DNA of 64,000 nucleotides from Betaproteobacteria bacterium. Lineage in GTDB: Bacteria > Pseudomonadota > Gammaproteobacteria > Burkholderiales > Casimicrobiaceae. Each line of letters begins with the position of its first letter. Positions within the stretch are counted from its first letter, which is position 1. Under the pieces are notes generated by a model. That model searched no databases and was not told where the DNA came from. It saw only the letters and a list, made by a program, of their open reading frames with translations. Shown piece by piece: positions 59,502 through 64,000 of this stretch. The stretch covers positions 1-64,000 of the forward strand of contig JADKEV010000017.1 in the NCBI GenBank assembly GCA_016717855.1, read 5' to 3'. The translations under genes were made by a program, and so were the position numbers.

Positions 59502-60539
59502 TTGGATACCCTGGTCCTCATCCGCCCCGACGACTGGCACGTGCACCTGCGCGACGGCCCGGTGCTGGTATCCGTAGTCCCCGACACTGCGCGGCGCTTC
59601 GGGCGTGCGATCGTAATGCCCAACCTGAAGCCGCCGGTGGCCACGGTCGCCGCTGCCATCGCCTACCGCGGGCGCATCCTGGCCGCGGTCCCGCCGGGCG
59701 CCGCCTTCACGCCGCTGATGACGCTCTACCTGACCGACAGGACCACGGCGGACGAGATCCGGGCGGCCGCGTCCAGCGGCATCGTCCACGCGGTCAAGTA
59801 TTACCCCGCCGGGGCGACGACCAATTCGGACTCGGGCGTCACCGACATCGCCCGCGCCTACCCGGCGCTGGCCGCGATGGAAATTGCCGGGCTGCCGCTG
59901 CTGCTGCATGGCGAAGCCACGGGCGAGCAGGTGGACGTGTTCGACCGCGAACGCGTGTTCGTCGACACGACTCTGCCGCGGATCGTGCGCGACTTTCCCG
60001 CGCTGAAGGTCGTGCTCGAGCACATCACCACCCGCGAGGCCGCGGCATTCGTGCTGGCCGCGCCGGCGCGCGTGGCCGCGACCATCACGCCGCAGCACCT
60101 GCTCTACAACCGGAACGCGTTATTTGCCGGCGGCATCCGCCCGCACCTCTACTGCCTGCCGATACTCAAGCGCGAGGAGCACAGGTGCGCGCTGGTCGCA
60201 GCCGCGGTCTCGGGCAATCCGAAGTTCTTCCTGGGCACGGACAGCGCGCCGCACGCCCGTCACACCAAGGAGCACGCATGCGGTTGCGCCGGCTGCTATT
60301 CGGCGCCCGCCGCGATCGAGCTGTACGCGGAAGCGTTCGAAGCGGCCGGCGCGCTCGACCGGCTGGAAGGATTCGCGTCGCTGCATGGCCCGGACTTTTA
60401 CGGCCTGCCGCGCAACCGCGACACGATCACGCTGCGGCGGGAGGACTGGACGATGCCGGTGGAGTTCGGCTTCGGCGCGGACCGGATCGTGCCGCTCAAG
60501 GCCGGCGAAGTCATCCGCTGGAAGCTCGCCGCGCCCTGA
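59502..60539 (+). CDS. pyrC: dihydroorotase
   Basis: A protein of 345 residues and the third step of pyrimidine synthesis. The zinc site begins with DDWHVHLRDG. The carboxylated lysine is in VHAVKYYPAG. LLLHGEAT and VLEHITTREA supply histidines. The catalytic Asp is in FFLGTDSAPH. It is a class-II (E. coli type) enzyme. The start is uncertain: a TTG at 59502 fits both the family N-terminus (DTLVLIRPDDWH) and the promoter, but neither it nor the TTGs at 59490 and 59460 has a clear ribosome binding site. Confidence 0.94.
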   Translation: MDTLVLIRPDDWHVHLRDGPVLVSVVPDTARRFGRAIVMPNLKPPVATVAAAIAYRGRILAAVPPGAAFTPLMTLYLTDRTTADEIRAAASSGIVHAVKYYPAGATTNSDSGVTDIARAYPALAAMEIAGLPLLLHGEATGEQVDVFDRERVFVDTTLPRIVRDFPALKVVLEHITTREAAAFVLAAPARVAATITPQHLLYNRNALFAGGIRPHLYCLPILKREEHRCALVAAAVSGNPKFFLGTDSAPHARHTKEHACGCAGCYSAPAAIELYAEAFEAAGALDRLEGFASLHGPDFYGLPRNRDTITLRREDWTMPVEFGFGADRIVPLKAGEVIRWKLAAP

Positions 60540-60592
60540 GCAGGGCGCCCGCAGTGGCGAAGCGGCGCCGCGCGCGTGTTACCATCGCCGCC

Positions 60593-60980
60593 GAAGTCGG
60601 TCAGACAGTCGCTGGTAGCTTCGCGCTACGAGAGGAAAGTCGGGACTCCACAGAGCAGGGTGACGGCTAACGGCCGGACGCAGCAAGCGCGTGCGCGAGC
60701 AGGCGCCCAAGGCGAGGAACAGGGCCACAGAGACGAGTCGCCGCGTTGCGCGACCGGCGGGCGGCGCAAGCCGGACGCCGGGATCAAGCGGTGCGGCGGG
60801 TGAAACGCGGCAACCTCCACCCGGAGCAACATCAAGTAGGCGCGCGTTGACGCTGCTCGCGGAGCGCGCGGGTAGGTGGCTGGAGCGCCGGAGCAATCCG
60901 GAGCCTAGATGAATGACTGTCATAGGTGCAGCCGCAAGGCCGCACCCGTAACAGAATCCCGCTTACCGGCCGGCTTCCCT
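60593..60980 (+). ncRNA. rnpB: RNase P RNA, bacterial type A
   Basis: The conserved blocks are present: CAGACAGTCGC and GAGGAAAGTCGGGACTCC near the 5' end, ACAGAGCAGGGTGACGGCTAACGGCC, GAAACGCGGCAACCTCC in the middle, and AGATGAATGACTGTC with ACAGAATCC near the 3' end. The terminal helix pairs GAAGTCGG with CCGGCTTC. The length, about 388 bases, fits type A. It is the catalytic subunit that matures tRNA 5' ends. The ends are set by the terminal helix and are good to a few bases. Confidence 0.95.
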
Positions 60981-60994
60981 TATTTCAGCGGCCG

Positions 60995-61783
60995 TCAGTC
61001 CTCCGGAACGCGGACTGCGCCGATCGAAAAACCGCAATCAACGTAGGTGACCTCGCCGGTGATCCCGCTGGACAAGCCGGAGAGCAGGAATGCCGCCACG
61101 TTGCCCACCTCGTCGATCGTGACGTTGCGGCGCAGCGCCGAATTGGCCTCAACGTGTTTCAGCAGCTTTCCGAAGTTGCCGATTCCGGCCGCCGCCAGCG
61201 TCTTGATCGGACCGGCGGAAATGCCGTTGACCCGCGTGCCTTCGGGCCCGAGGCAGTAGGCGAGGTAACGGATGTTCGCCTCCAGGCTCGCCTTGGCGAG
61301 CCCCATCACGTTGTAGTTTGGCAGCGCGCGCACGGCGCCCAGGTAGGTCAGCGCGACCACGGCGCCATTGCGACCCTGCATCAGCGGCCGCGCCCCCTTG
61401 GCCAGCGCCGCCAGGCTGTATGAACTGATGTCGTGCGCCACCGCGAAGGCCTCGCGCGTGAGGCTGTCGAGAAAGTCGCCGGACAACGCTTCGCGCGGCG
61501 CGAACGCGATCGAATGGACGAGGCCGTCGAGGCCGCCCCATTCGCGTCCCAGCGTCTCGAACACGCCGGCGATCTCGTCGTCGCGGGCGACGTCGCAAGG
61601 CAGGACCAGGCCACCGCCGAATTCGGCGGCAAGATCGACGACGCGGTCCCGGAGCTTATCGCCCGCATACGTGAACGCGAGCGTCGCACCCTCCCGCTGC
61701 GCCGCGCAGGCGATGCCATAGGCTATCGAGCGGCTGGAGAGCAGGCCGGTCAGCAGTATCTTCTTGTCGGAAAGCAATCCCAT
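60995..61783 (-). CDS. fabI: enoyl-[acyl-carrier-protein] reductase (NADH)
   Basis: A short-chain dehydrogenase-like protein of 262 residues. The N-terminal LLTGLLSSRSIAYGIACAAQREGA binds NADH. The catalytic motif is Y-x6-K: YNVMGLAKASLEANIRYLA. The loop PIKTLAAAGIGNF is the triclosan-sensitive region in this family. It carries out the last step of fatty-acid elongation. It is divergent from the hydroxybutyrate-oligomer hydrolase gene. Confidence 0.97.
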   Translation of the reverse strand: MGLLSDKKILLTGLLSSRSIAYGIACAAQREGATLAFTYAGDKLRDRVVDLAAEFGGGLVLPCDVARDDEIAGVFETLGREWGGLDGLVHSIAFAPREALSGDFLDSLTREAFAVAHDISSYSLAALAKGARPLMQGRNGAVVALTYLGAVRALPNYNVMGLAKASLEANIRYLAYCLGPEGTRVNGISAGPIKTLAAAGIGNFGKLLKHVEANSALRRNVTIDEVGNVAAFLLSGLSSGITGEVTYVDCGFSIGAVRVPED

Positions 61784-61830
61784 TTGCGGCCTTTGTTCGA
61801 TATCGACCCCGTCATTCTAGCGGAGCGCAC

Positions 61831-61836
61831 TATAAT
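61831..61836 (+). promoter_or_regulatory. candidate -10 of the oligomer hydrolase gene
   Basis: A perfect TATAAT lies 67-72 bases upstream of the ATG in the fabI divergent region. No good -35 is seen at standard spacing. Confidence 0.4.
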
Positions 61837-61902
61837 CAGCGCCCGAAGTTCGGCTTCAACCGCTTTTCAAACCGGCGCCTCGCACGCCAAGGAGATTCAC
61901 CA

Positions 61903-64000
61903 ATGATCCAGATGCAGCAGAGACACCTTGCCATCCTGGCTTCGGCCCTCGTCATCGCGGGCTGCAACAGTTCGTCGTCGGTCGAACTCAACTTGAAGCC
62001 GGCGTTCGTCGGCACGGTTGTCCAGGCCAGCTATGACGGCGGCACGGACGACCTGCTCACCGCGGGGCTGGGCAAGACCGGCCTGCAGAGTGCGACGGCG
62101 CCGGCCATCGCCGACGCGAACAACCCCACCGCGGCGGAACTGCGCCGCCTGGCCATCCACACCAACTACCGCGCGCTGATGGACATGACCACGGTTGGCG
62201 GCTACGGCCTGCTCTACGGTCCCAACGTCGACGCCGGCGGCAACGTGACGGCAGGCGAAGGCAAGATTGCCGGCACGGAGTACACCGCCTACGTCGACGA
62301 CGGCAGCGGCAGCCAGAACGTGACCATGCTGGTGCAGGTCCCGAGTACGTTCAACAAGAACGATCCCTGCATCGTCGCCGCGCCCTCGTCGGGCTCGCGC
62401 GGGGTCTACGGCGCCATCGGCACCGCGGGCGAGTGGGGGCTGAAAAAGGGCTGCGCGGTGGCGTACACCGACAAAGGCTCGGGCGCCGGCGTTCATGACC
62501 TGGCAACCAACACGGTGAACCTGCAGAACGGGACGCGGGCCGGCGCCGCGGCCGCGGGGAAGAACTCGCACTTCACCGCCGCGCTGACCGACGCCGAGCG
62601 CGCCGCGCTGCTGGCGGACCGCCCGAACCGCATCGCTGTCAAGCACGCGCACTCGCAGCAGAATCCGGAAAAGGACTGGGGCAAGAACGTGCTGAATACG
62701 ATCGAGTTCGCCTTCTACGTGATCAACGAGCAGTTCGCCGGCAACAACGGCACGCTCAAGACACGCGACTTCAAGCCGGACAACACGATCGTCATCGCCT
62801 CCAGCGTTTCCAACGGCGGCGGCGCGTCGCTGGCGGCGGCGGAACTGGACACCACCGGCCTGATTGATGGCGTCGCCGTTGGCGAACCGCAGATCCAGGT
62901 CGCCGGTCCGGCCAACACCACGCTGACGGTCACCCGCGGGGCCACGTCGCTGGCGGGCTACGGCCGGACGCTGTACGACTACGTCACCCTGGCGAACCTG
63001 TACCAGCCCTGCGCGGCATTGTCGGCGCAGGCCGCGGGCGCGCCGAGCATCGCCTTCCTCAGCGCGCCGACGGCGGCAAACCGTTGCGCCTCGCTCAAGG
63101 CCAAGGGGCTGCTCACCTCGGTCACGCTGGAAGCGCAGGCCGACGAGTCGCTGAACATCCTGCTTGCCGCGGGCTGGCAGCAGGAGACCATCCCGCTCCA
63201 GGTCTCGCATTACGTCTTCGCGACCAGCGGGACCGCGGTGATGTACGCCAACACCTACGGCCGCTTCAGCGTGAAGGATCACTTGTGCGGGTTCAGCTAC
63301 GTGCCCACCGGCAGCGACGGCAAGCCGGCGGCCTACGCGCCGGCGCTGCTGGCGAAGATCTTCGGCACGTTCAACGGCGTGCCGCCGAACTCGGGAATCA
63401 ACATCGTCAACAACGACGATGCGGTCAACGGCGCGATCCTGGAATCGATCTCGGTTTCGCCCTCGACCGGCGCGCTAGACTACAACATCGACGGCGCGCT
63501 CTGCCTGCGCAACCTCTACACCGGCGCCAGCGCCGCGGCGCAGCGCGTGCAATCGGGGATCACCGAAGTCAAGCGCGGCGCCAACCTGCGCGGCAAACCC
63601 GCGATCATCGTGCACGGCCGCGCCGACACGCTGACACCGCCGGCGTTCACGTCCAGGCCCTACTTCGGCGCCAACAAGATCGTCGAGGGCGCCGCGAGCA
63701 AGCTCTCCTACATCGAGGTCACCAACGCCCAGCACCTGGATGCCTTCATCGGCGGCGGCGCGGTGTTCGCGGGCTACGATACGAGAATGGTGCCGCTGCA
63801 TCGCTACTTCAACCAGGCGATGGACATGCTGTACGCCAACCTGAAGAGCGGGACCGCGCTCCCGGGTTCGCAAGTCGTGCGCACCATTCCCCGCGGCGGC
63901 GTCGCCGGCGCGGCGCCCCAGATCACCGCGGCCAACGTGCCGCCGATCGCCGCGACGCCGGCGGTGGGGGACGCGATCACGTTCGCGAACAACACCGTGA
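61903..64000 (+). CDS. 3-hydroxybutyrate oligomer hydrolase, cut by the right edge
   Basis: There are 699 codons with no stop before the window ends; family members I recall are about 700 residues, so little is missing. An AGGAG-type site precedes the ATG. A lipobox (VIAGC21) suggests a lipoprotein. The lipase-like nucleophile is S303 in SSVSNGG, the box typical of PHB depolymerase relatives. Further family segments are VAAPSSGSRGVYGAIGTAGEWG and IIVHGRADTLTPP. It cleaves hydroxybutyrate oligomers released from PHB. Whether it acts outside or inside the cell is not settled by the sequence; the lipobox favours the envelope. Confidence 0.9.
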   Translation, partial: MIQMQQRHLAILASALVIAGCNSSSSVELNLKPAFVGTVVQASYDGGTDDLLTAGLGKTGLQSATAPAIADANNPTAAELRRLAIHTNYRALMDMTTVGGYGLLYGPNVDAGGNVTAGEGKIAGTEYTAYVDDGSGSQNVTMLVQVPSTFNKNDPCIVAAPSSGSRGVYGAIGTAGEWGLKKGCAVAYTDKGSGAGVHDLATNTVNLQNGTRAGAAAAGKNSHFTAALTDAERAALLADRPNRIAVKHAHSQQNPEKDWGKNVLNTIEFAFYVINEQFAGNNGTLKTRDFKPDNTIVIASSVSNGGGASLAAAELDTTGLIDGVAVGEPQIQVAGPANTTLTVTRGATSLAGYGRTLYDYVTLANLYQPCAALSAQAAGAPSIAFLSAPTAANRCASLKAKGLLTSVTLEAQADESLNILLAAGWQQETIPLQVSHYVFATSGTAVMYANTYGRFSVKDHLCGFSYVPTGSDGKPAAYAPALLAKIFGTFNGVPPNSGINIVNNDDAVNGAILESISVSPSTGALDYNIDGALCLRNLYTGASAAAQRVQSGITEVKRGANLRGKPAIIVHGRADTLTPPAFTSRPYFGANKIVEGAASKLSYIEVTNAQHLDAFIGGGAVFAGYDTRMVPLHRYFNQAMDMLYANLKSGTALPGSQVVRTIPRGGVAGAAPQITAANVPPIAATPAVGDAITFANNTV

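Noticed and set aside
61897..63282. Open frame of 461 codons on the minus strand
   Set aside because: It is antisense to the oligomer hydrolase gene, whose lipobox and SVSNGG motif support the plus strand.

Overview
The window is 64 kb of GC-rich chromosome from a betaproteobacterium. I cannot place it to genus. The evidence is the gene order. A colinear block mlaFEDACB - ABC transporter - bolA - murA - hisGDCBHAFIE - hinT - tatABC is typical of Burkholderiales, Rhodocyclales and Nitrosomonadales. So are kdsD-kdsC-lptCAB-rpoN-hpf-ptsN-hprK-rapZ, yebC-ruvCAB-ybgC-tolQRA, petABC beside sspAB, a short-form HisG, and a poly-3-hydroxybutyrate oligomer hydrolase. Most of the window is core, house-keeping sequence. 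The accessory material is at the left end, in a few small genes, and in intergenic repeats.

Layout. 0-4.6 kb: a signal-peptide fragment leaving the left edge, a small periplasmic protein with a strong terminator, and a 1113-residue secreted protein made of HAF repeats, an LCAT-like hydrolase, an InlB-type repeat and dockerin-like EF hands. 4.6-8.6 kb (minus strand): petABC (cytochrome bc1) with its own promoter and terminator, then sspA, sspB and tRNA-Thr. 9-10.2 kb: a membrane-anchored HtrA/DegS-type protease. 10.3-26.9 kb (minus strand): one long run from mlaF to tatC and two small membrane proteins, covering outer-membrane lipid asymmetry, peptidoglycan precursor synthesis, all of histidine biosynthesis except hisZ, and Tat export. 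27.1-30.4 kb: a glycosyltransferase and a Kef-type antiporter. 30.5-38.4 kb (plus strand): Kdo synthesis, LPS transport, sigma-54, ribosome hibernation and nitrogen-PTS regulation. 38.4-48.6 kb (plus strand): ubiX, a LON-domain protein, yebC, ruvCAB, ybgC, tolQRA, an FKBP lipoprotein and pepN. 48.6-60.5 kb: fpr, a GNAT/lipoprotein/HAD trio, DUF3025, a zinc-ribbon/SPFH pair, dsbC, a UbiH-type hydroxylase, hslV, a twin-STAS protein, sodC, dksA and pyrC. 60.6-64 kb: RNase P RNA, fabI, and a hydroxybutyrate oligomer hydrolase that runs off the right edge.

Unusual points. Four copies of a long inverted-repeat element sit in intergenic gaps. Two genes, rapZ and mlaA, have single-base frameshifts. 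A repeat pair abuts the hisH start codon and leaves no ribosome binding site. The tol cluster stops after tolA, and hslV has no hslU beside it. The best candidates for under-described biology are the SPFH-HTH/zinc-ribbon pair (51.9-54.2 kb), the tandem helical-STAS protein (56.8-58.1 kb) and the HAF-hydrolase-dockerin exoprotein (1.2-4.5 kb). No CRISPR array, prophage, intact insertion sequence or ribosomal RNA operon was seen.
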